This document shows positions 1 through 7,300 of a stretch of 50,620 nt of DNA, piece by piece. The notes beneath the pieces were generated by a model. That model was given only the letters and a program-made list of their open reading frames with translations. It searched no databases and was not told the DNA's origin. How positions within the stretch are numbered: position 1 is the first letter of the stretch; every line of letters begins with the position of its first letter. The stretch is from an uncultured Clostridia bacterium (GTDB lineage: Bacteria > Bacillota > Clostridia > Oscillospirales > Oscillospiraceae): contig CAMUZA010000008.1 of the NCBI GenBank assembly GCA_947165085.1, forward strand, positions 1 to 50,620, given 5' to 3'. A program made the translations under genes and the position numbers.

Positions 1-76
1 ATTCGAACCCGCGAGACGCTTTTAACGCCTACACGATTTCCAGTCGTGCGCCTTCGGCCAGCTCAGCCACCTCTCC
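1..76 (-). tRNA. tRNA-Ser (GGA anticodon), 3' end cut by window edge
   Basis: On the minus strand the sequence opens with GGAGAGGTGGCTGAG, the usual start of bacterial serine tRNAs, followed by a D arm, an anticodon stem CACGA/TCGTG enclosing CTGGAAA (anticodon GGA, reads UCC/UCU), a long class II variable arm and the start of the T arm (GGGTTCGAAT). The last 12-15 bases lie outside the window. A consensus promoter stands upstream (116-144), so the tRNA is probably transcribed on its own or at the head of a tRNA cluster outside the window. Confidence 0.93.
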
Positions 77-115
77 AATTCATCCGACCTTGCATGCCGC
101 AAAATCAGCTTGAAT

Positions 116-144
116 ATCATACAAAATTATTCTTCACTTGTCAA
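116..144 (-). promoter_or_regulatory. Sigma-A promoter of the tRNA-Ser gene
   Basis: Minus strand: TTGACA (144-139), a 17-bp spacer, then TATGAT (121-116). The predicted start lies about 30 bases ahead of the mature tRNA 5' end. An A-rich stretch just upstream could act as an UP element, which would suit a stable RNA promoter. Confidence 0.75.
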
Positions 145-171
145 GCATTTTCTTGCCGTTTTTTTCAATTC

Positions 172-1536
172 TTACGAGTCTATCGCAACAATGCAGGCGT
201 CCAGCACCTGCTGGATGATCGGCGCGCAGGTGGTGCTGCCCTCGCCGCCGCCCTCGACGATGACGACGAACGCCAGGGGATACTCCTCACTGCGCACGAA
301 GCCGGCGAACAGTGCGTCGGGATTCAGTCCCGCGCCGCGCTCCGCCGTGCCGGATTTCGCGCCGACAAAGCAATCGCCCACATACACATGATAGTTGTTT
401 GCAACGTTGTAATGCATCATATCCGCCAGATCGGCAGCGACCTGAGGGTCAAGAATTCTGCCGCCGGTCTTCCGCTCGGCCTGATATTGAATCTCCGTTC
501 CAAATCGCACGTTTTCGACCAGATATGGCAACGCAGCCTCGCCGCCGTTGGCGATCGCGCCGACGAACGTCATATACTGGCAGAGATTGATCTGGTCGGT
601 GTACTGTCCGACGCCTGCCCACGCAGCCTCGAAGGTCGTTGCGCTGGAGAGATCGAAGTTCCCCTTCTTCGTGATAAAGCCGTCGAAGCTGAGGCTGCTG
701 CCGATGCCGATCCTATCGGCGTATTTGGAGAGCCTCTCCGCGCCCAGCTCCTGCGCGATGTGCGCAAAGGCGACGTTGCACGACTGGCACAGTGCTTCAT
801 TAAAGCCAATATCTCCGTGGCTGTGATTGCAGATCACAACCTCGTCGCCGATCAGTGCGCTGCCCTCGCAGTGGAACGTGCGGTCCTTGATGTCGTCGAT
901 CTCCGCCAGCGCGGCGGCGGCAGTGACTAACTTAAACGTGGAGCCGGGCGTGTAGGCAGAATGCAGGAAACGATTGACGTAGACGCCGTCGTAGGCGTCA
1001 GGGTCGTCCGCAATATCCGGCATGTTGTGCGGATCATAGTTCGGGAAAGAAACCATGCACAGGATCTCGCCTGTTTTGTAATTGTAAACGCCGATCGTTC
1101 CCTTTTGATCGCCGAAAGCGTTGACCGCAGCTTTCTGTGCGAAGGCGCTGACGGTCAACTGCATTTTGCCGTAACTGCCGTCAACGTGGCGGATGCCGGT
1201 GAGGCGATCATATCCGCTCATTTCGCCTGCGTACGCATTGAGCATATACGACGGGATATTTCCCTGCGTGTCGCCGAGGATGTGGATCATTGCCGCGCGG
1301 ACGGCTTCGTCGTCCGCCAGCTCGGATTTTTCGTCCGTATAGTCCATCAGCATCGTTCCGCTGCGATCGACGACCATATCGTTCCGGAAGCGCACTCTGT
1401 CCGGCGCGCCGACGGCGTAGTTGGTGATCCAGTCCGGCGCGCTGACGGCGTAGCGGACGAGTATGACGATCAGTCCGACGAACATCGCGGCGGCGAGGAA
1501 GTAGGCAAACCAGGCGCGTTTTGCGAGCTTATTCAT
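172..1536 (-). CDS. Class B penicillin-binding protein (transpeptidase), short PbpA-like form
   Basis: Membrane-anchored D,D-transpeptidase that cross-links peptidoglycan. The 454-residue product has one N-terminal membrane segment (about residues 9-30) and the three active-site motifs of the family: STFK with the acylated serine near residue 199, SCN near 252-254 and KSGT near 394. It lacks the long N-terminal pedestal of large class B PBPs and resembles the PbpA proteins paired with RodA-type glycosyltransferases. The start chosen is the ATG at 1536, preceded by GGAGGTGGAG; it overlaps the end of the FHA-FtsW gene by 8 bases, so the two are translationally coupled and probably form one septal or elongation synthase pair. 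Specific role (division, elongation or sporulation) cannot be told. Confidence 0.9.
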   Translation of the reverse strand: MNKLAKRAWFAYFLAAAMFVGLIVILVRYAVSAPDWITNYAVGAPDRVRFRNDMVVDRSGTMLMDYTDEKSELADDEAVRAAMIHILGDTQGNIPSYMLNAYAGEMSGYDRLTGIRHVDGSYGKMQLTVSAFAQKAAVNAFGDQKGTIGVYNYKTGEILCMVSFPNYDPHNMPDIADDPDAYDGVYVNRFLHSAYTPGSTFKLVTAAAALAEIDDIKDRTFHCEGSALIGDEVVICNHSHGDIGFNEALCQSCNVAFAHIAQELGAERLSKYADRIGIGSSLSFDGFITKKGNFDLSSATTFEAAWAGVGQYTDQINLCQYMTFVGAIANGGEAALPYLVENVRFGTEIQYQAERKTGGRILDPQVAADLADMMHYNVANNYHVYVGDCFVGAKSGTAERGAGLNPDALFAGFVRSEEYPLAFVVIVEGGGEGSTTCAPIIQQVLDACIVAIDS

Positions 1537-3268
1537 ACAACTCCACCTCCTCGCTGCGAACCGTCCGCACCGCGAAGCTCGCGTCCTGTCGGGTATCCGC
1601 CGCCTTGATAAAGGCAAGCAGGCCCCATGACGAGAGCATGCTTGAGCCGCCGTGAGACACGAACGGGAAGGTCACGCCGGTCATCGGGAGCAGATCCATC
1701 GTACCGAACACGTTGAGGATCGTCTGCGTCATCATGATCGCCACAGCGGCGCAGGCGCCGATGGTATAAAAGCTGCTTCTTCCGACACTGGCGGACCGCG
1801 CGACGAAAACGCCGAGAGCGATGACTGCCAGAACCGGCAAAACGCCGATGATCAGTCCCCATTCCTCGCTGACGTAGGCAAACACGTAATCGGTATCCGC
1901 CGCCTCCACCAGATTATTGAAGACGCCGTTGCCCGCGCCGACGCCGAACAGTCCGCCGGAGGCGATGCAGCGCATGGCGTTGACCTGATCGTAGCCGCCT
2001 TCATACCGGTAGTCCCAGGCGTGCCCCCAGGTCGACAATCTGCGCGCTACGTGCGGCGGAATGTCGATCACGAGCAGCAGCAGTGCTGCGCAGACGGCGA
2101 GGGTCGCAAGCAGCGAGACCGCGGAGAAGCTGCCGCCGCGCATCAGGCAGATCACGACGAGCGCCGCAAAGAAGATCATAGCGGTGCCGAAATCGTTCAT
2201 CAGCGCAAGGCAACCGCAGACCGCGCCGGAATAGAGAATAAACGAAAACAGGTTGCGCTTCGTCACGATGCGGTCCATCGTTGATGCGCCGACATAGATG
2301 AAGCAGAGCTTGACCAGCTCGGAGGGCTGGAAGGACATGGAACCGATCGCAATCCAGTTTTTCGCGCCGTTGATCTCCCGTCCGAAGATAAGGTTTGCTG
2401 CTAACAGTGCAAGTCCGGCGACCGCCGCGACGTAGCGGAACTGCTTCGCCCGCGACAGATCGCGCAGCGACCAGCTCAAAACCAGATAGATGAAAATGCC
2501 GCCCGCGATGCAGACAAGCTGCTTCGGAATGTCATAGACCTTGGACGAGGCAATGACCGCAACGCCGATCGTAGAGAGGAAGAACGCAAGCGTTTCCACC
2601 TCGAAGCTGCTGCGATGCAGCAGCTTCACGATCGCGAACAGGACCCAGCTCAATGCGCAGAGCGCAAGCATGCCGGAGACAGAATTGACGACCGCCTCCG
2701 GCTCGCTGCTCATCCAGAACTGGAGCGCGGTCAGAAGCTGGAAGATCGTCAGAAGAAACAGCGTCAGACCGGGGCTTGCCATGGCAGCCGGCCTGGTGCG
2801 GTAGTATTTTTGCTCCTCGACCTCCTCCGCCGTCGTCGGCGCGAGGACCATCTCCACGCCGCCCAGCGAGATCACGTCGCCGTATTTTATGGCGCAGACG
2901 TCAACCTTCTGTCCGTTGACCGAAACAGCGCCGCGGGATCCGATATCCGTGAGCGACCAGCTTCCGTCGTCATAGCGTGTCAGAACGGCATGATTGCGGG
3001 AGACCGTAGAGATATTGACCACGATATCGCAGCCCTTGGAACGGCCGATGATATTCTCCCAATGGGTCACGGGAAGCTGCTGCCCGTCCGGCATGACGAG
3101 CCACGCCCATGTCTCCGGCTCTCTGCGGAAGCGAAGCAGCGGCTTCACGCAGCGCCACAGGATCAGGATTCCGAGCGCGGGCGCGATAAAGCTCCACAGG
3201 GTACAGAACACCTGCGCAAGGTCTCTGCCTTCCGCATGAAAATATGCGTTGACTGTCTGCAAAAACAC
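1529..3268 (-). CDS. FHA-domain FtsW/RodA/SpoVE-family peptidoglycan glycosyltransferase
   Basis: SEDS-family polymerase that strings lipid II into glycan. The 579-residue product has an N-terminal membrane segment, a cytoplasmic FHA domain (about residues 50-115, with GRSKGCDIV and SRNHA typical of phosphothreonine-binding loops) and then around ten membrane segments with SEDS signatures such as GSMSFQPSELVKLC and the C-terminal PMTGVTFPFVSHGGSS. The start is taken as GTG 3268 because AAGGAGGTGAGACC precedes it; the longer in-frame upstream extension has no such site and runs into a terminator. The FHA fusion suggests control by Ser/Thr phosphorylation, known for Gram-positive cell-wall enzymes. 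The next gene is its partner transpeptidase, overlapping by 8 bases. Confidence 0.9.
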   Translation of the reverse strand: MFLQTVNAYFHAEGRDLAQVFCTLWSFIAPALGILILWRCVKPLLRFRREPETWAWLVMPDGQQLPVTHWENIIGRSKGCDIVVNISTVSRNHAVLTRYDDGSWSLTDIGSRGAVSVNGQKVDVCAIKYGDVISLGGVEMVLAPTTAEEVEEQKYYRTRPAAMASPGLTLFLLTIFQLLTALQFWMSSEPEAVVNSVSGMLALCALSWVLFAIVKLLHRSSFEVETLAFFLSTIGVAVIASSKVYDIPKQLVCIAGGIFIYLVLSWSLRDLSRAKQFRYVAAVAGLALLAANLIFGREINGAKNWIAIGSMSFQPSELVKLCFIYVGASTMDRIVTKRNLFSFILYSGAVCGCLALMNDFGTAMIFFAALVVICLMRGGSFSAVSLLATLAVCAALLLLVIDIPPHVARRLSTWGHAWDYRYEGGYDQVNAMRCIASGGLFGVGAGNGVFNNLVEAADTDYVFAYVSEEWGLIIGVLPVLAVIALGVFVARSASVGRSSFYTIGACAAVAIMMTQTILNVFGTMDLLPMTGVTFPFVSHGGSSMLSSWGLLAFIKAADTRQDASFAVRTVRSEEVELYE

Positions 3269-3295
3269 GGTCTCACCTCCTTCTTTGCTTTTACG

Positions 3296-3320
3296 GGAAA
3301 GGGGGCTGATCTCAGCCCCC
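3296..3320 (-). terminator. Intrinsic terminator after the AI-2E permease gene
   Basis: Nine-base stem GGGGGCTGA/TCAGCCCCC with a two-base loop at 3301-3320, followed on the minus strand by TTT. The short T tract makes it a modest terminator. It separates the permease from the FHA-FtsW/PBP pair. Confidence 0.6.
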
Positions 3321-3337
3321 GATACCGTCATTATTGA

Positions 3338-4663
3338 TTATGATTCGTCGTATTCGTCGTAATCGTCGTAATCATCATACGCATCGTCTAAATCGGCCTG
3401 CATGTCGTAGGCAGGATCGACTGAAACATAGGAATAGCTCGGAAGCGGCTCCACGGGCAGTCGCTCCACGGACTCCAGCGTGTAGTAGATCTCCGTTTCG
3501 GTCGGATAGCGCTTGTGCTTCAGACGGTTGCTGACCGCATCGGAGATCAGCGTATAGATCACGGCGAAGATCGGCACACCGAGCAGCATGCCGCCGAAGC
3601 CGAAAATGCCGCCGAACAGCAGGATCGCAACCAGCACCCAGAAATCGGAAATGCCGAGCCGCTCGCCCAGAATACGGTTTTCGATGATATTGCCGTCGAT
3701 CATCTGCAGAACGATGATAAAGATCACGAAAATCAGCGCGTTGCTCGGGCTGTCGATCAGCAGCAGGAGCGTGGCGGGAATGCCGCCGAGGAACGGGCCG
3801 AAGAACGGAATGATATTCGTCACACCGATCAACGTCGCGATCAGCGGCGCGTAAGGCATACCCATGATCAGCATGGCAATATAGGTTACCACGCCGACAA
3901 ACAGTGCATCCACGATTTTTCCGACGACGTACCCGCTGAAGATCTTATTCGTGCGGCGGGCGATCTCAAAGAGGCGATTTGCGTGCTTCGCGTTGAACGT
4001 CGCGACCGTGATCTTCTTTGCCTGCGAGCAGAGCTGCTTTTTGTAAATCAGCACATAGACTGCGGCGATCACGCCGATCAGTATGTCGAAGACGCCCATG
4101 ACCACGCTGTAGACCGAGCTGGTCAGGCTGCCGATAAACGCAGCGATATCAATACGCTTCAGCGTATCACTGAGCATTTTGAGCAGGCTGTCCAGATTGT
4201 CGTGGAACCATTTTTCGATCGACGTTCCTTTGAAGGTCTTGTCGATCCAAGTCGTGATCGTGTTGCCGTACCGCTCCAGGCGCTCCTTCTGCAGCAGTTC
4301 TTCCAGACTGCTGACCAGATTCGGCACGATCAGCGCGACCAGCGCGATCAGGAGGCCGACCAGAACGAGGATCGCCACGCTAATGCTGACAATCATGCTG
4401 ATTCTATGCACGTTCTTTTCGCTGAGCTTGGTTTTGGATAGGAGCTTCAGCATCAGCCTGCGCATGAGTTCCATGACCGGGTTCATCAGATAGGCGAACA
4501 GGCAGCCGTAAAGGATCGGCGCAAGGATATGGATCAGATCGAGGATCATCTCGTAGAAGCCGCGCAGGTTGGAGAAGATGATCCAGAACACCAGCGCCGC
4601 TACGATAACGAGAAATGCGGTCAGACCCCATTTGAAGTATTTTTGATTGCGGTGCAGCTTCAT
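3338..4663 (-). CDS. AI-2E family transporter (UPF0118 membrane protein)
   Basis: Polytopic membrane protein of 441 residues with the family layout: two N-terminal membrane segments, a long amphipathic central stretch (about residues 70-190), then a cluster of segments including the conserved GVTNIIPFFGPFLGGIPA near residue 290. Members have been linked to autoinducer-2 export or Na+/H+ exchange, so the substrate is not predictable. Start at ATG 4663, behind GGAAAGGAGAGACGCC. The C terminus is unusual: a run of Asp and Tyr (YDDYDDYDEYDES) encoded by imperfect 9-base direct repeats at 3341-3385. It is transcribed divergently from the WYL regulator, which may control it; both have consensus promoters in the 118-bp gap. 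Confidence 0.9.
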   Translation of the reverse strand: MKLHRNQKYFKWGLTAFLVIVAALVFWIIFSNLRGFYEMILDLIHILAPILYGCLFAYLMNPVMELMRRLMLKLLSKTKLSEKNVHRISMIVSISVAILVLVGLLIALVALIVPNLVSSLEELLQKERLERYGNTITTWIDKTFKGTSIEKWFHDNLDSLLKMLSDTLKRIDIAAFIGSLTSSVYSVVMGVFDILIGVIAAVYVLIYKKQLCSQAKKITVATFNAKHANRLFEIARRTNKIFSGYVVGKIVDALFVGVVTYIAMLIMGMPYAPLIATLIGVTNIIPFFGPFLGGIPATLLLLIDSPSNALIFVIFIIVLQMIDGNIIENRILGERLGISDFWVLVAILLFGGIFGFGGMLLGVPIFAVIYTLISDAVSNRLKHKRYPTETEIYYTLESVERLPVEPLPSYSYVSVDPAYDMQADLDDAYDDYDDYDEYDES

Positions 4664-4695
4664 GGCGTCTCTCCTTTCCTTGCGATTTCCTTTAT

Positions 4696-4724
4696 AAGAT
4701 ACCACAAAGCAGGCAAATCGTCAA
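4696..4724 (-). promoter_or_regulatory. Promoter of the AI-2E permease gene
   Basis: Minus strand TTGACG (4724-4719), 17-bp spacer, TATCTT (4701-4696) with an extended -10 TGG just before it. Lies back to back with the promoter of the WYL gene, so a protein bound between the two could control both. Confidence 0.7.
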
Positions 4725-4730
4725 GTGCTC

Positions 4731-4759
4731 TTGCCTTCCGGTCCCGTTTATGGTATTGT
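4731..4759 (+). promoter_or_regulatory. Promoter of the WYL regulator gene
   Basis: Plus strand TTGCCT (4731-4736), 17-bp spacer, TATTGT (4754-4759) with TGG before the -10. It would give a leader of only about 15-20 bases before the ATG at 4782. Confidence 0.6.
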
Positions 4760-4781
4760 ATTTTCAAAGGGGGGCGATCCT

Positions 4782-5759
4782 ATGGCAAAGTCGGAGAATC
4801 AGAAATTAAAGCTCTTATACCTGCGCGATTATCTGCGGCACGACACGGACGAGGCGCATCCTGCTACGGTGCAGCAGCTGATCGATTATCTTGCGTCAAA
4901 GAACGTTCACGCCGAGCGCAAAAGCGTCTATGACGACATCCGTGTTCTCAACGAATACGGCACGGAGATCCTCTACCGGCGAGGCAGCAACGGCGGCTAC
5001 TACGTGGCGCAGCGCGATTTCGAGCTGCCGGAATTGAAGCTGCTGGTCGACGCCGTGCTGTCGTCGCGCTTCCTCTCGCCGAAGCGTTCTGCGGAGCTCA
5101 TCAAAAAGATCGCCGCGCTGTCCGGCGCCCACGGCGCGGAGCTTCTGCGCAGGGAGGTCGTGCTTGCCGGACGCCTGAAAACGACTGCCGAGGACGGCTT
5201 TGCGAACGTGGACGCGATCCATGAGGCGATCCGGAAGAACAGCCGCATCGCCTTTCGCTATTTCGACTGGGGCACCGATCTGAAAAAGAAATTCCGCGCG
5301 GGCGAGTACACGGCGAGTCCCTATGCCCTTTTATGGGACGATGAAAATTACTACCTGATCGCGCACACGGAAAAGCATGGACTGACCCACTACCGCGTGG
5401 ACAAGATGGAGTCCATCCGTCTCACGGGCGAAGCGCGCGTCTTCACGGAGGAGACGAAGGAGTTCGACCCCGCCGCCTATTCGCGAGAGGTCTTCGGCAT
5501 GTTCCGCGGCGAACGCAAGCGGATCAAGCTGCGCTTTGAAAACAGTCTCGCCGGCGTGGTCGTAGACCGTTTCGGGCGGGATATCATGCTCATTCCGGAC
5601 GGGAAAGAGCACTTTACGCTGACGGTCGACGTCTCCGTCTCCCCGAACTTCCTTGGCTGGATCGCCGGCTTCGGCGGCAGAGCCGCCGTTGTCTTTCCGC
5701 AGAGCGTCGTGGACGAATACCGTGCCCTGTGCCAAGCCGCCCTTGCCGCGGCGGAATGA
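4782..5759 (+). CDS. WYL-domain transcriptional regulator (YafY-like)
   Basis: A 325-residue DNA-binding regulator. The N terminus (about residues 8-75) is a winged helix of the HTH_11/DeoR-like type, seen in the stretch around NVHAERKSVYDDIRVLNEYG; the centre (about 140-215) is a WYL domain, recognisable by SPYALLWDDENYYLIAH followed by HYRVDKMESI; the rest is a WCX-type C-terminal extension. WYL domains sense ligands, often nucleic acids or nucleotides, and are common in defence and stress regulators, though no defence gene lies next to this one. Start at ATG 4782 with AAAGGGGGGCGATCCT ahead. It is divergent from the AI-2E permease, the most likely target besides itself. Ends ahead of a strong hairpin at 5786. 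Confidence 0.88.
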   Translation: MAKSENQKLKLLYLRDYLRHDTDEAHPATVQQLIDYLASKNVHAERKSVYDDIRVLNEYGTEILYRRGSNGGYYVAQRDFELPELKLLVDAVLSSRFLSPKRSAELIKKIAALSGAHGAELLRREVVLAGRLKTTAEDGFANVDAIHEAIRKNSRIAFRYFDWGTDLKKKFRAGEYTASPYALLWDDENYYLIAHTEKHGLTHYRVDKMESIRLTGEARVFTEETKEFDPAAYSREVFGMFRGERKRIKLRFENSLAGVVVDRFGRDIMLIPDGKEHFTLTVDVSVSPNFLGWIAGFGGRAAVVFPQSVVDEYRALCQAALAAAE

Positions 5760-5785
5760 CGGTGAACGAATAGCCGACAACAAGA

Positions 5786-5817
5786 GCAAGACCTCCGGCA
5801 TTTGCCGGAGGTCTTGC
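5786..5817 (+). terminator. Hairpin terminator after the WYL gene (copy 1)
   Basis: Perfect 15-bp stem (5786-5800 with 5803-5817; arm GCAAGACCTCCGGCA) with a two-base loop. It lacks a T tract directly after it but a second hairpin follows at once. A near-identical hairpin sits at 5983-6014. Confidence 0.6.
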
Positions 5818-5818
5818 T

Positions 5819-5948
5819 GAGCGTGTCAAAAAAGCCTTTTTGACACGCTCATGCGGATTTTCAAACTTAAAATCAGTTTGAAAATCCTGCTTGATTGAAC
5901 GTGAAAGACAACCCTGACGGTTTTCTTTCACACTTTCTTTCCCTCCGA
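5819..5948. repeat. Dispersed three-hairpin intergenic repeat, copy 1
   Basis: About 130 bp, nearly identical to 40064-40191. It contains three inverted repeats in order: GAGCGTGTC/GACACGCTC (5819-5850), GGATTTTCAAACT/AGTTTGAAAATCC (about 5855-5886) and GTGAAAGA/TCTTTCAC (about 5901-5931), then TTTCTTTCCCTCCGA. It fills the space between the convergent WYL and permease genes. No protein is supported in it. It could be a non-autonomous mobile repeat or a structured RNA element. Confidence 0.85.
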
Positions 5949-5982
5949 ATGCCCCACGTTCTACCTTTTTTTGACAGTCTGC

Positions 5983-6014
5983 GCAAGACCTCCGGCGTTT
6001 GCCGGAGGTCTTGC
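5983..6014. terminator. Hairpin terminator between convergent genes (copy 2)
   Basis: A 32-base hairpin almost identical to 5786-5817 (one loop/arm change). On the plus strand it is followed by TGTTTTTC, so it can stop plus-strand transcripts; on the minus strand it follows the stop of the exporter permease by 7 bases. Probably works in both directions. Confidence 0.65.
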
Positions 6015-6021
6015 TGTTTTT

Positions 6022-7281
6022 CTATTCTCTGCGCAGCGCTTCGATCGGGTTGAGCTTGGAGGCTTTGACCGCGGGGACAAAGCCGAAGACCAGTCCGATC
6101 AGAATGGAGAACACTGCCGCCGCAACGATCGCGGGAACGCTGATCGCGGAGGGCGTCTCCATAAATTTGGAGATCAGCTTGGACAAGCCGATGCCCGCGA
6201 GCACGCCGAGGATGCCGCCGATGCCGGTCAGCACCGCCGCCTCGGTCAAAAACTGCGACAGGATCCTGCGGCGCTTCGCGCCGATCGCCTTGCGCAGACC
6301 GATCTCATGCGTGCGCTCGGTCACGCTGACGAGCATGATGTTCATGACGCCGATGCCGCCGACCAGCAGTGAGATCGCGGCAATCCAGATGAGCTGGTTG
6401 TTCGTGGAGCTGCTCAGCTCCTGCAGCTGCTGGGCGCGTTTGAGAAGGTCGTTGCTGCGGTAGGACATGCCGTCCTTTGCCGTCTGCGGCGCGATCTGCT
6501 TTTCATTCAGATAATCCGCGACCGCCTTGCCGGCGTTCGTCATATCGTCCGTGGAGCCTGCGCGCACCGCAACGTTCTGCGGCTCGTCAAAGCGGTAGAC
6601 GATCGGCCACGCGCTGTCCGGCAGGAAGAAGGAGCCCGCGTCGGTCTGGGCATAGGACCAGTAGTCCTCTACGGTATTGATGACGGGCTCAAAATTGGAG
6701 CTGCGCGCCGCGACGCCGACGATCGTAAACGGCTCTTTCATGATCTCAACGACCTTGCCGACAGGATTCTCGCTGCCGAAGAGAGTCTGCACCGCGCGTT
6801 CGTCCAGGATGATGACCTTGCGGCTGCGCGTCTGATCCTCTGCGGTAAAGCCTCTTCCCTGCTTGATCAGATAGTCGTTGACGGAAAAGTAGCTGTCGTC
6901 GATGCCGTAGACGTTGCCTGTGAACGCCGTGTTCTGATAGTAGATCTGCTCGGCGTAATTCCGGCTGTGGTAGAAGGTGACGTTATCCACGCCGTCGAGC
7001 TTGCACAGATCAGCCCGCTGCGCGCTGTCCAGCGGCTTGACGCCGACCGGATTGCCGCTGTACATCATCTCGTAGGGCATATCGTTCTGATAGAGCTGCA
7101 CCGTGACGACATTGTTTCCGGCGCCGATCAGATTCGCCTTGATTTGCTCGTTCGTGCCCTTGATGCCGGAAATAATCGTGATGATCGACGCAATGCCGAT
7201 GATGATGCCAAGCATGGTCAGGAAGGAGCGCATTTTGTGGGAGAAGACGCCGTGCAGCGCCTGGGAGATACTTTCAAGCAT
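6022..7281 (-). CDS. ABC transporter permease, MacB/FtsX type
   Basis: Membrane subunit of a type VII (MacB-like) ABC exporter, 419 residues. One N-terminal membrane segment (about residues 18-42, MLGIIIGIASIITIISG) is followed by a large extracytoplasmic MacB_PCD domain (about 45-295) and three C-terminal membrane segments in the FtsX domain (about 300-410), including the conserved VTERTHEIGLRKAIGAKRR. Start ATG 7281 behind GGGAGGAAAAAGC. It is the last gene of a four-gene operon with an ATPase and two adaptors. Such systems export peptides, antimicrobials or lipoproteins, or work as mechanical transducers; the substrate is unknown. Confidence 0.92.
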   Translation of the reverse strand: MLESISQALHGVFSHKMRSFLTMLGIIIGIASIITIISGIKGTNEQIKANLIGAGNNVVTVQLYQNDMPYEMMYSGNPVGVKPLDSAQRADLCKLDGVDNVTFYHSRNYAEQIYYQNTAFTGNVYGIDDSYFSVNDYLIKQGRGFTAEDQTRSRKVIILDERAVQTLFGSENPVGKVVEIMKEPFTIVGVAARSSNFEPVINTVEDYWSYAQTDAGSFFLPDSAWPIVYRFDEPQNVAVRAGSTDDMTNAGKAVADYLNEKQIAPQTAKDGMSYRSNDLLKRAQQLQELSSSTNNQLIWIAAISLLVGGIGVMNIMLVSVTERTHEIGLRKAIGAKRRRILSQFLTEAAVLTGIGGILGVLAGIGLSKLISKFMETPSAISVPAIVAAAVFSILIGLVFGFVPAVKASKLNPIEALRRE

Positions 7282-7300
7282 TGCTTTTTCCTCCCTTCCG

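Noticed and set aside
5614-5931. Open frame crossing repeat copy 1 (and its counterpart at 39921-40274) as a small protein family.
   Set aside because: The shared peptide comes only from the dispersed DNA repeat; both frames run across hairpins and gene ends with no start signal.
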